Positions 46,928-58,063 of a DNA stretch of 64,000 nucleotides are shown here, in pieces. A model generated the notes under the pieces. The model was not told where the DNA came from and did no database searches. It was given only the letters and a program-made list of their open reading frames with translations. Both the position numbers and the translations under genes were made by a program. Numbering within the stretch: the stretch's first letter is position 1; each line of letters starts with the position of its first letter. The DNA comes from Epiperipatus broadwayi (Eukaryota > Onychophora > Udeonychophora > Euonychophora > Peripatidae), in contig JAQFVV010006506.1 of assembly GCA_028023455.1 (NCBI GenBank), positions 432,501 to 496,500 on the forward strand. Direction: 5' to 3'.

Positions 46928-47112
46928 TATTGTGTATTATTCCTGCAACCAAGGAAAGAAAGGAGGACTTTTCACATTCCTATCAAAGCATTGCTAACTT
47001 TGTAATGTTTGATGTTGCCAAAATCATAACATTAAAAAGTTAGCAGTGTATTGATACGAATGTGAAAAGTCCTCTTATCTTTCCTTGGTTGCAGGAATAA
47101 TACCCAAGTACC
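46928..47112. mobile_element. Fold-back MITE, copy 2
   Basis: About 185 bp with inverted arms CCTGCAACCAAGGAAAGAA, GACTTTTCACATTCC and GCTAACTTTGTAATGTT, and their complements at the right. The centre holds GATGTTGCCAAAATCATAAC. It is inverted relative to the loop of copy 1, with the same arms. Confidence 0.88.
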
Positions 47113-49381
47113 AATTATAATAATAATTTTATTTAACGCAATAGAATAAAAACAATGTAACTGTGTTATAATTTACAGATTTACAATAACATTAAAATAG
47201 AGAACAAACATGACAGAAAATATTTTCAATTATTATTATTCAAGAAAAGTTATCGTAAAAGTCTTACCCACATCACCTTATGGTTTTTTATTTTCTGTTC
47301 ATCTCCAATTTTTTTTAACAATAATCTCTGGCCATGACAATCAATCGTAGTTTCATATTGAAATTTATAAACTATATATCATGACTATTTTTCCATAAAT
47401 AAATTCCTATTTGATTGTTGTGGCATAAAATTGAGGGAATCATATATGCTGAATATATATAAATTCTTCCCTTCCTGAGTATTTTTGTCTTATAACATCC
47501 TTTATACTATTAAATAAGTAAGTTGTGTTATTCCGTATTAAGAAATGATTATCATTTCAAGACTAAGTTACACATCCGGAAAGATTAGATTAAACACTCG
47601 AATTAAAGTCTTGCCTCATTATTGCGCTTATGCATGCATATATGAAAATTAAAATTGCTTTAATTTTATAACGACAAGAAGAAGAACACTGAATTCCCTC
47701 TAAGATTGAAAGCACATGAAATTTTGTTTTTTGCTTGTTGTTTTTTTCTTCATTATCTGACAAATCACTATGTTTCTATGGCAACTTAATATTTTAAAAA
47801 TAGTCAATTTTATATTCAATGATTATCTTACCATAAACAAAAAAAAATAAACGTTTTAATTTCTTACAATTATTTTGTTTTCAATTTGTCAATACTTTAA
47901 TGATTTAATATAAATAATTTTTAAGTTTTAAAATGCGTAATAATTATTACAGAGGTATAAAATATATACTATAACATTTAGCTTTGGCGGAAGCTAAATA
48001 TTCAGCTAAATTTTTGTGTTAAGACACCTAAAAATATATACATATAATTTAATTTGGCTTTAAGTAAACTACTGTGAATATTTTCTAATGCTATAATTAT
48101 TACATATTAGAGCTATTATATCAGTATTTATTCATTCTCTAGATGCAAAAATAATTTTGACACAGCATAAATAATAATGAGTTCATTTAAATAAATTTTC
48201 AAATGTTATAAACATCTTTAAATTTTAAAAGATAATAATGTCAATGATAAAAAATGTAATTCAGAGTTTAAAATGCTCGTTTAATTTTAGTTTAACTGCA
48301 AAACTGTTTTAAAAAACTTAGATTAATTTCTAAAGTTGAGAAACCAAGTTCAAACCCTATCTCTTGGCTTGACGTGTTAAAAATTAAAGCTATAATATTT
48401 AATTAACTTTGAATATAAAACACAATATTATAGTTAAATACTTTTAAACTAATTTAATTATAAAAGAGTTTAATAAAGTTACAATTAAATTACAAATGTT
48501 ATTACTTTAATAAATGTTGAATTTGCGATAAATATTATATTTATTTGATAATATTTAGTTTAAATAATCTTAAAAGCAATTTAAAATCTATTCTGAGATT
48601 TTTCTAGATTTAAAATTGCAATAAATAAATATTAAATATTGTATTAATATTAAACATATAATCAATTTTATATTATCTAATATTTTATTTTTATCCTGGT
48701 TATTTTGTAGTTTTTAAGTATTTTTATCTGACCAGTAAGTGTTTTTAATTAATTCATTTTGATTCGCAACATTCCTTGGTGATAGATAGGTCAAGGATTC
48801 AAACTACTAAGAGGAGAGGTTGTAAATTCGAAGGTAAATAAACAGTATGATACAATGGTCATATGACCATGGATATGAATAAGTGAAAGAGACATCTGAC
48901 ATCAGTTGTCTATAGAGTTGTCTACCCCACTCTCTATTCATTTCTCAAGGTTTTCAACCAATCTAATTTTGTAACAGATGAATTTTAAACTCTACTAGAT
49001 ACTTTTTAAAACTTCTGTTTTGTATTAGTCAATATGTTCCGGTAAATTTATATTTCGACATAATTATCTGAACAGAAACACCAAAGGAACGATGTCTGCA
49101 ATTGCCAATGGTATGGTAATATAATTTGTTATTTCAATATTTAAACTAGTATTTTAAAATTTGCAATGAAGAAAAACTTCAAAAATTATTGTTATTGCTA
49201 TTGCCATAACTGGAGAACAATTTTCAATTTTAAAAATAAGTTGAATGTCTATTTTATAATAAAAATTGCCAAGGAATATCTTATTCTATTATTGGTAAGA
49301 ACACTACCACAAATGCTAATAATTTTTAATAGCTTCTCGTAATATTGCAAATCAATATTATTTGGAATTAATTTACATGGA
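47113..49381. other. AT-rich non-coding DNA
   Basis: No gene or repeat is supported up to the RTE insertion. Confidence 0.5.
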
Positions 49382-49419
49382 ATCATATTCAGGTATTGAG
49401 ATCATATTCAGGTATTGAG
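49382..49419 (+). repeat. 19-bp direct duplication at the start of the RTE copy
   Basis: ATCATATTCAGGTATTGAG occurs twice in tandem (49382-49400 and 49401-49419). It sits where the 5'-truncated RTE sequence starts and could reflect the insertion event. Confidence 0.85.
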
Positions 49420-49703
49420 AGAAGTTATAGAAAGGACAAATGAATATGAGTTGTCATTATGTTTTGGATTTGTAGATTATGAAAAGGCATTTGATTCTAT
49501 AAACATTTCTTCAGTGATTAAGGCATTGGATCATCAAGATATAGATCCAGGATATTGTCATATTTTAAAGAATATTTATAAAAATGCAACAGCAACAATT
49601 AGATTACATAATGATACTGGGAAAGTCAACATTGAGAAAGGTGTAAGACAAGGTGACTCCATATCTTCAAAACTTTTTCCAGCAGTGCTGCAAGAAGTAT
49701 TTT
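49405..49703 (+). pseudogene. RTE-type LINE reverse transcriptase, part before the interruption
   Basis: The frame contains CFGFVDYEKAFDSINISSVI, the RT block with the first catalytic aspartate (FVDYEKAFD). It then has YKNATATIRLHNDTGKV, IEKGVRQGDSISSKLFPAVL and QEVF, the RQGD block. It stops matching at 49704, where the ribozyme array starts. The RT would copy the element's RNA at a nick. The 5' endonuclease part is absent. Confidence 0.9.
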
Positions 49704-49818
49704 TAAACAATTCAAAACAAAACAACACTCTCCATATAGTAGTGCCATCTTGTGCTAACAAGAGCAATCAATGGATGCCAGAAGGCTTGTGCATAAAATC
49801 CCTATCTAGTGCCTACTC

Positions 49819-49877
49819 ATCCAACATCCCCAGACTAGTTTCTGGCTTGTGGCCTTCATCAGTGAGGAGCCTTGGAT
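49819..49877 (-). ncRNA. Hammerhead ribozyme, array unit
   Basis: Complete family 1 fold on the minus strand: outer and inner stem I, CUGAUGA, GGC-CACAA-GCC stem II, GAAA, ACUAGU and GUC. The outer stem I side reads GUUGGAU with the array's C/T variant just beside it. Confidence 0.82.
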
Positions 49878-50284
49878 CTGAGAGCACTGCACCTAGATCT
49901 TAGGATCTAATGCAACCCTCCAGCACCCACCTTTTAACTCTATTTAACTACAAAACTATGAGAATGAAATTGAAAACACTATTAATATTTTCAATCCAAG
50001 CTCAATAGCTTATATAGTCATATGGGTCTGAACTCAATTCAGTACCCATACATTTTGGTGTCTTTGGCTCTTTAACAACCATAGCCACCACTATCCTATT
50101 AGGCAGGATTGGTGTTAAACCACTAAACATCACATGATCACTATCTCATACTAGCACAATAATTGTTATTAAACAATTCAAAACAAAACAACACTCTCCA
50201 TATAGTAGTGCCATCTTGTGCTAACAAGAGCAATCAATGGATGCCAGAAGGCTTGTGCATAAAATCCCTATCTAGTGCCTACTC

Positions 50285-50343
50285 ATCCAACATCCCCAGA
50301 CTAGTTTCTGGCTTGTGGCCTTCATCAGTGAGGAGCCTTGGAT
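50285..50343 (-). ncRNA. Hammerhead ribozyme, array unit
   Basis: Same as the copy 466 bp to the left, on the minus strand, with no difference seen. Confidence 0.82.
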
Positions 50344-50750
50344 CTGAGAGCACTGCACCTAGATCTTAGGATCTAATGCAACCCTCCAGCACCCACCTTT
50401 TAACTCTATTTAACTACAAAACTATGAGAATGAAATTGAAAACACTATTAATATTTTCAATCCAAGCTCAATAGCTTATATAGTCATATGGGTCTGAACT
50501 CAATTCAGTACCCATACATTTTGGTGTCTTTGGCTCTTTAACAACCATAGCCACCACTATCCTATTAGGCAGGATTGGTGTTAAACCACTAAACATCACA
50601 TGATCACTATCTCATACTAGCACAATAATTGTTATTAAACAATTCAAAACAAAACAACACTCTCCATATAGTAGTGCCATCTTGTGCTAACAAGAGCAAT
50701 CAATGGATGCCAGAAGGCTTGTGCATAAAATCCCTATCTAGTGCCTACTC

Positions 50751-50809
50751 ATCCAATATCCCCAGACTAGTTTCTGGCTTGTGGCCTTCATCAGTGAGGA
50801 GCCTTGGAT
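50751..50809 (-). ncRNA. Hammerhead ribozyme, array unit
   Basis: Minus-strand copy identical in core and stems. It carries the A form (AUAUUGG) at the variable position. Confidence 0.82.
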
Positions 50810-51278
50810 CTGAGAGCACTGCACCTAGATCTTAGGATCTAATGCAACCCTCCAGCACCCACCTTTTAACTCTATTTAACTACAAAACTATGAGAATGAA
50901 ATTGAAAACACTATTAATATTTTCAATCCAAGCTCAATAGCTTATATAGTCATATGGGTCTGAACTCAATTCAGTACCCATACATTTTGGTGTCTTTGGC
51001 TCTTTAACAACCATAGCCACCACTATCCTATTTTATGCACAAGCCTTCTGGCATCCATTGATTGCTCTTGTTAGCACAAGATGGCACTACTATATGGAGA
51101 GTGTTGTTTTGTTTTGAATTGTTTAATAACAATTATTGTGCTAGTATGAGATAGTGATCATGTGATGTTTAGTGGTTTAACACCAATCCTGCCTAATAGG
51201 ATAGTGGTGGCTATGGTTGTTAAAGAGCCAAAGACACCAAAATGTATGGGTACTGAATTGAGTTCAGACCCATATGAC

Positions 51279-51286
51279 TATATAAG
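51279..51286 (+). promoter_or_regulatory. TATA-box-like word in the 466-bp unit
   Basis: TATATAAG lies about 180 bp before the ribozyme cleavage site. It recurs in each unit and in the diverged copy at 4284-4291. It matches the RNA polymerase II TATA consensus, but AT-rich DNA gives such words by chance, and no transcript data are available. Confidence 0.3.
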
Positions 51287-51417
51287 CTATTGAGCTTGGA
51301 TTGAAAATATTAATAGTGTTTTCAATTTCATTCTCATAGTTTTGTAGTTAAATAGAGTTAAAAGGTGGGTGCTGGAGGGTTGCATTAGATCCTAAGATCT
51401 AGGTGCAGTGCTCTCAG

Positions 51418-51476
51418 ATCCAAGGCTCCTCACTGATGAAGGCCACAAGCCAGAAACTAGTCTGGGGATATTGGAT
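51418..51476 (+). ncRNA. Hammerhead ribozyme, reference copy of family 1
   Basis: AUCCAA (51418-51423) pairs with UUGGAU (51471-51476), and UCCUCA (51427-51432) with UGGGGA (51463-51468). A GGC/UA internal loop separates these two parts of stem I. The core CUGAUGA is at 51433-51439. Stem II (51440-51452) is GGC-CACAA-GCC with A-A at 10.1/11.1. GAA is at 51453-51455. Stem III ACUAGU (51456-51461) is palindromic, and C51462 would be the cleavage residue (GUC). So short a stem III normally works as a dimer, which tandem transcripts would provide. The A-A apposition may weaken activity. Confidence 0.87.
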
Positions 51477-51883
51477 GAGTAGGCACTAGATAGGGATTTT
51501 ATGCACAAGCCTTCTGGCATCCATTGATTGCTCTTGTTAGCACAAGATGGCACTACTATATGGAGAGTGTTGTTTTGTTTTGAATTGTTTAATAACAATT
51601 ATTGTGCTAGTATGAGATAGTGATCATGTGATGTTTAGTGGTTTAACACCAATCCTGCCTAATAGGATAGTGGTGGCTATGGTTGTTAAAGAGCCAAAGA
51701 CACCAAAATGTATGGGTACTGAATTGAGTTCAGACCCATATGACTATATAAGCTATTGAGCTTGGATTGAAAATATTAATAGTGTTTTCAATTTCATTCT
51801 CATAGTTTTGTAGTTAAATAGAGTTAAAAGGTGGGTGCTGGAGGGTTGCATTAGATCCTAAGATCTAGGTGCAGTGCTCTCAG

Positions 51884-51942
51884 ATCCAAGGCTCCTCACT
51901 GATGAAGGCCACAAGCCAGAAACTAGTCTGGGGATGTTGGAT
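51884..51942 (+). ncRNA. Hammerhead ribozyme, array unit
   Basis: Same fold 466 bp downstream. The base after UGGGGAU is G instead of A, in the internal loop, so no pairing is affected. Confidence 0.85.
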
Positions 51943-52349
51943 GAGTAGGCACTAGATAGGGATTTTATGCACAAGCCTTCTGGCATCCATTGATTGCTCT
52001 TGTTAGCACAAGATGGCACTACTATATGGAGAGTGTTGTTTTGTTTTGAATTGTTTAATAACAATTATTGTGCTAGTATGAGATAGTGATCATGTGATGT
52101 TTAGTGGTTTAACACCAATCCTGCCTAATAGGATAGTGGTGGCTATGGTTGTTAAAGAGCCAAAGACACCAAAATGTATGGGTACTGAATTGAGTTCAGA
52201 CCCATATGACTATATAAGCTATTGAGCTTGGATTGAAAATATTAATAGTGTTTTCAATTTCATTCTCATAGTTTTGTAGTTAAATAGAGTTAAAAGGTGG
52301 GTGCTGGAGGGTTGCATTAGATCCTAAGATCTAGGTGCAGTGCTCTCAG

Positions 52350-52408
52350 ATCCAAGGCTCCTCACTGATGAAGGCCACAAGCCAGAAACTAGTCTGGGGA
52401 TATTGGAT
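52350..52408 (+). ncRNA. Hammerhead ribozyme, array unit
   Basis: Identical to the 51418-51476 copy as far as I could compare. Confidence 0.85.
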
Positions 52409-52815
52409 GAGTAGGCACTAGATAGGGATTTTATGCACAAGCCTTCTGGCATCCATTGATTGCTCTTGTTAGCACAAGATGGCACTACTATATGGAGAGT
52501 GTTGTTTTGTTTTGAATTGTTTAATAACAATTATTGTGCTAGTATGAGATAGTGATCATGTGATGTTTAGTGGTTTAACACCAATCCTGCCTAATAGGAT
52601 AGTGGTGGCTATGGTTGTTAAAGAGCCAAAGACACCAAAATGTATGGGTACTGAATTGAGTTCAGACCCATATGACTATATAAGCTATTGAGCTTGGATT
52701 GAAAATATTAATAGTGTTTTCAATTTCATTCTCATAGTTTTGTAGTTAAATAGAGTTAAAAGGTGGGTGCTGGAGGGTTGCATTAGATCCTAAGATCTAG
52801 GTGCAGTGCTCTCAG

Positions 52816-52874
52816 ATCCAAGGCTCCTCACTGATGAAGGCCACAAGCCAGAAACTAGTCTGGGGATATTGGAT
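52816..52874 (+). ncRNA. Hammerhead ribozyme, array unit
   Basis: Identical to the 51418-51476 copy. It is the last ribozyme before the 3' end of the array. Confidence 0.85.
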
Positions 52875-53033
52875 GAGTAGGCACTAGATAGGGATTTTAT
52901 GCACAAGCCTTCTGGCATCCATTGATTGCTCTTGTTAGCACAAGATGGCACTACTATATGGAGAGTGTTGTTTTGTTTTGAATTGTTTAATAACAATTAT
53001 TGTGCTAGTATGAGATAGTGATCATGTGATGTT

Positions 53034-53885
53034 AAGAAGTATTTTGTGGATTAAAATAGGAAACTAAAGGAGTGAAAGTAAATGGAGATTATTTAAGTCA
53101 TTTAGATTTCACAGATGATGTAGCTGTTTTTGCAAATAATGCTTCAGAGCTGCAGAAAATGTTGCAGGAGTTATCAGATGAAAGTAGGAAAGTAGGACTA
53201 AAGATAAGTGTTAAAAAATGCTAAAGTAATGTTTAATCAATTTGCTCAAAATATGAAAATAAAGATTGATTATGTTGAATTAGAAGAAGTTAACAGTTAC
53301 AAATACCTTGGTCAGATTATTAATACAGATGGAAACATAATGGAGGAAATTAATCATAGAATTAAACTTGGTTGGAGTGCTTTTGGTAGAAATAACTTGA
53401 TACTAAAAGGAAATATGCCTATGTGTTTGAAAAGGAAGGTTTTTAACAAATGTGTTTTACCAGTTCTTACTTATGGATCTGAGACTTGGACACTTAATAA
53501 AAGAGAAATACAGAAACTTCAGACCACTCAAAGAAGTATGGAGAGATGTATGTTGGGAGTAACAAGACGAGATCGAAAACGCAATGTATGGGTAAGAGAA
53601 CAAACAGGTGTTACTGACCTCATTGAAAAAATTAAAAGATTGAAGTGGAGTTGGGCTGGACATATTGCTAGAAGAGATGATAATAGATGGACAATTGAAA
53701 TTTTAAACTGGATTCCCAAGAGATTGTAAAAGACCCAGAAAGAGACCACATATGAGATGGATGGATGAAATAAGAAAGTCTGCTGGAGTGATGTGGAGAA
53801 GAGAAGCTAAAGATCGGAGAAGATGGATTAAACTTGGAGAGACCTTCATCCTGCAGTGGATTGATAATGGTTGATAATGATGATG
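53034..53885 (+). pseudogene. RTE-type LINE reverse transcriptase, part after the interruption, and 3' tail
   Basis: After the repeated target bases the RT resumes: ETKGVKVNGDYLSHLDFTDD, where FTDD stands in the catalytic FADD position, then ASELQKMLQELSDESRKVGL. After a frame change the 173-codon frame 53208-53729 gives YKYLGQIINTDG, VLPVLTYGSETWTLNKREIQ and KRLKWSWAGHIARRDDNRWT, the RTE C-terminal block. It ends in a TGATAATGATGATGATGA tail at about 53868-53889, typical of RTE. The A-to-T change in the active site and the frameshift suggest it was already damaged. Confidence 0.9.
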
Positions 53886-56800
53886 ATGACTTGTGTACTA
53901 TTCATGCAAGGAAGAAAAGATGGGAGGCCTTTTCACATACCCGAAAAAGTAATAATCTTGCGACTGAACGTTATTTCTCATCTCGAAAAACGTGTTTTTA
54001 AACGTGCACAGAAACGTGTTTTGCAATGTGTCCCAAACAAAAGATATTCTATTGTTGCATTTTGGAGATTTTGTTTGCGTATCCTATTGAATTCTGCTGG
54101 TGCATAAAAATATATTTGTTTTTTGTCTCATTAAAAAGTTTGTTGTTGAAATTTGAAATTAGTAATTGTTGTTGTTACTTAATTGTGGGCTTTTTAGTGT
54201 GGATTTTTGGTTAATTTCTCATCCTTAATTTCAAGTTAGCTCTTTTCTAAGTGTAAACCCCAGTTTGTGGTTCCACCAAATTATAAGTGTCGGTCTCTCT
54301 GCATAAGCCATCAAATATCCACTGTTAAGAAAGAATTTGGCCTTGTTGACTTTTCCTCCGTGACAAAAAAAGCCTATCGTCAATTGTCAAATAGAAATAA
54401 CGCAATTACAAATAAGGCAAAATAAGAGCCATTCAAGCAGATTTTTTAAAGAAGAGCATGTTTTTGCAACTGACAAATAAAAATAAATGGTAAATACTAA
54501 CTGTAAATTGACGTTGCAAATATTTTTAAATGTTCAGTAATAATTAATTCTGCAAATGAAGAGAATTGATTAAAAGAATTTATAATTCGATAATAATCAT
54601 TAATTTGTGCCGCTTCATTTCTTTAAAAGATGCTATTTACTATTGTTTAAAAAAACACAGTTTTTTTTTTTAAGTATTATAATGATTTTCATTTGCCTTT
54701 CTTTGAAAGAAGAAGAAATAATTTAAATTACTATAAATTATTTAATTGCTAAAATATGTGAATTTAAAAAGTGTTTACATTCTATATGAAGATACCAAAT
54801 TTGTACTGCGCTAATGGCATTCTAATTAAAGAATTAAAATAATTCTTTTTTATATTTTGATAACTTTATGAAATCTGTACAAATGTTGAAAACTCATGAT
54901 TTCTTCCTCTGTGCTTTGTTATGCAAATCACTGGTGTCATGAAGATCATAGTTAGGTCAAACATTCTCTCCTGCAAATGTTCAACAATGTTAATAAATAA
55001 TAATTATGGAAGTGCTTTGTTGCCTTATATAACATTACTAATACCAATTTAGAATAATTTGCGTAAAGGATTTGTGATATATTTATTGCAGTATTTTGAA
55101 TATTTATTATACTTTAAATCTATGAATACATCGAATGAATGGCAATAAATTATCATATACTTGATAATAGAATGAATTGAATTTGTCCTGGATATATGAA
55201 AAAACACATTAGTATTTTAATGATATCTTATATAATGGATGTGTTTGCTGTCCACAGGATGCTACTACCAACAGTCTTCTTCATATTCAAGTAATGGAGA
55301 TTTGGTCAAGAATAAAACAGAAGAACATTTTTATTTAATATAATTTATTTATGGTACAAAAGGGTAAATTTAGTTATACTATGATTTTATAATATGTTAT
55401 GATGTGCATATATTATTGGTCATGCTATATGTTATATATTTTAAAATATTAAAGATTAAAATTCTCAAAATAGTATTTTATCACATGAACATATTTTAAA
55501 TAGTATGTGTCTCTCTTTAAAAATATGAATAATTTATTTATGAAGAGCTGTTGTATGTTTTTATCATTTATTTATTATTACTACCTAATGTCAATAGAAC
55601 CATATTTGATATTAATTAATTGTTTTGTTTATCATAGTTTACATTGATTACCTATTATAGTATTATTTTATAAATAGTAGTATTATTTTCTCTATATTTA
55701 GGAGTGCTTTTACATGCCCATATATTTTATGGATGGTTGTTAGTCCCTATCATCAACTTTGCTAGCTTAATTTCCAAAAAGAATAGAAGCATTTAGACTC
55801 TCTTTTATTATTTGTTGTTCTGTTAGCTTTTGTATGCTTATAGCATATACTTTAGAAATTGTAGCTAATACTCCTTCTATTCTAAGGCAATTCCATCTTA
55901 GTATTTTATCCTTGATGTGCATTCTCATTAATTTTCTGGATTATTGACAATGTCCTAGTTTCTTTACTAGCCTAAAAAGTAGATGGTCCCTATGACCAAT
56001 GCCATCATACTTTGCCTTACTTTATTGTTGAAGATTGATTTTGCTTGTAATGTTAATAAAGCATGTATACGATTTTGCCATGGCTTTATTAGACATTTTT
56101 AGTCATATTATCAAGGTATTGTGGAATTCTACATTACCTCTAAGAGCATTCATTCTTTGTCGGCTTAAAATGTGAAAAATACTAAATATGATAAAGTTGT
56201 TTTTAAAATTTTGTACATTTATTTTGGGCATGAATAGCTAATATATACATACTTTATAACTTCTTCACCAATGGATTGGAAAGCTATTATTATTATTTAT
56301 ACTGAGTATGAAAAATATTCATGTAAGAGACACTACTATATGCTAGTTATTATTATAGTATGAATGAGAACTTTTGATAATGAAATAATACAAAAAGTTA
56401 CATTAATACAATGAATTATTTTTGCTAATCCAATGGAGTGTATTTTTTAAAAAAAAAACAATGTCATTTTTTAATTTTCTGATAAATTTTGTAGAAGCTA
56501 CTTTGTGAAAAAAGTTTGATCAATACGGACTTAAAGATGGACTAATTGTAAATTTTGTTGTTATTTTGCTGTAAATAAACCTTTGTTATTGCTATTTGAG
56601 TAATTTCTTATAGTCGTTTATTCACATCATTCCACTTGTTAATCTGAAATCATCGTAATTATCAAACATCATTTTAAATATTAATTAAAATATTAAATGC
56701 TTATAAAAATTATACAATTATTTTAGTGTATTTACTATAAGAATATATGACATTTAAATTTATAAGAATCACTATTTATTAAATTATTAAAGCATTATTA

Positions 56801-57402
56801 GAACACCTAAGAAAGATATATTTGCTTAGTAAAGAGTTAAAATGTGTTTGTCAATTTGGATCACTTTAATTAATCCAATTTGCTTATGTCAAATCACTGT
56901 ACATATTTATTTTAAATCATTTTCACATTAGAAGATCATAGTTGTTATTATTTTGATAAGATTCAATTTCTGTAAGAATCTCCTTCATATTTAGAAGGTG
57001 TTAATCAGATTTATTCTAAGATGTTTAGGATATCTACCAAATCATATACCCATTCTTGATAACCGAATGTAATCCTAAGTTATAATTTATCTTATTCTAA
57101 ATTTAAGAGTTCATGTTATATTTTATTTTAGTAATATTATTGTTATAATTATGATAAACATTAGCTTAGAGGAAATGTATGTTTTACTATAATGGTCAAA
57201 TATCTAATACAATTTATTTGTCCATAATGTTGTCACTAATACATAAATAAATAATTAATCAAAACAAGATTTCAACTATTAATAACAATATTTTAATATT
57301 TGTCGAACTGACTTTCATCTTCATTGAGACACTTATATAATTCACATAACCAATTAAAATACAGGCACTCTTCACCCACCTGGAATCGAATTGTCTATGT
57401 AG
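53886..57402. other. Non-coding DNA with a partial MITE arm
   Basis: At about 53895-53940, GCAAGGAAGAAAAGATGGGA and CTTTTCACAT resemble one arm of the 38.8-kb MITE family. The overlapping frame (53871-54107) has no known domain. The rest to 57.4 kb is AT-rich with nothing recognised. Confidence 0.5.
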
Positions 57403-57590
57403 TTGATTTGAACTCAGACTTTCAAGCATCCTTCAACTATCCATATTATCTCATACCACTGATACTCATGACCACATACATGGCAAAAAGATAAATAATC
57501 ACAAATATACATATTGCATGCTAAACCAGCACTCATCAGTTGGTCCAGATTATGATCTCCCACACAAACACACACACCCATATATATATA
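57403..57590 (-). repeat. Dispersed repeat, copy 1 (inverted to 61.4 kb)
   Basis: The reverse complement matches 61381-61552 over about 170 bp. Shared blocks include GATTTGAACTCAGA, CAAGCATCCTTCAACTATCC, ATTATCTCATACC and CTAAACCAGCACT. One end runs into a TA/CA-rich stretch in both copies. No coding sequence is recognised. Confidence 0.85.
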
Positions 57591-57820
57591 TATTGCAACC
57601 ATTTGGGTTACATGGTACACCCATAATAAAATAGTGTGTGTGCATATATATATGTAAAATAAAGGAAATGTAAAAATGAACATAGAATAAATTTTTGTAG
57701 ATATTTTTCTATATTTCCTAAAATAAAATAATAATAAGAAAGGGTTAAATAATAACTCTGATTTAAAATAAAAATTGTTTTAGAAATTAAACTTTTAATA
57801 CGTGAATAAATATAAATATT

Positions 57821-58063
<243 letters not shown>

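Larger units (their letters stand above)
51031..53033 (+). repeat. Head-to-tail 466-bp tandem units, plus orientation
   Basis: The ribozyme outer stem starts at 51418, 51884, 52350 and 52816, exactly 466 bp apart. The first unit is partial, beginning TTTTATGCACAAGCC. Each unit has no long frame. Its order is CATGTGATGTTTAG, a 200-bp middle part, a TATATAAG word, an AT-rich part, GGAGGGTTGCATTAG, the ribozyme, and GCCTTCTGGCATCCATTG. Confidence 0.95.
49692..53045. mobile_element. Hammerhead-bearing retrozyme-like insertion, 3.3-kb inverted array of 466-bp units
   Basis: The insertion (49704-53033) lies between perfect 12-bp duplications AAGAAGTATTTT (49692-49703 and 53034-53045) and splits an RTE reverse transcriptase. 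Minus-strand units fill 49704-51030 (about 2.9 units) and plus-strand units fill 51031-53033 (about 4.3 units), each with exact 466-bp spacing. The only difference I saw among units is a C/T change next to the ribozyme. The inversion joint at about 51031 shows a short ATT microhomology. The left end stops at TAAACAATTC, while the right end extends about 42 bp further to GATCATGTGATGTT. Small 68-codon frames repeated through it are by-products of the repeat. Confidence 0.9.

Noticed and set aside
50163-52996. A 68-codon frame repeated six times in both orientations
   Set aside because: It lies antisense to the ribozyme unit, is kept only because the DNA units are nearly identical, and is broken in older copies of the family (3 kb, 27 kb). 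It is not a protein under selection.
49704-53033. CRISPR-like or satellite array
   Set aside because: Repeat units are 466 bp without spacers, occur in two orientations, and are bounded by a target duplication, so it is a mobile-element insertion.
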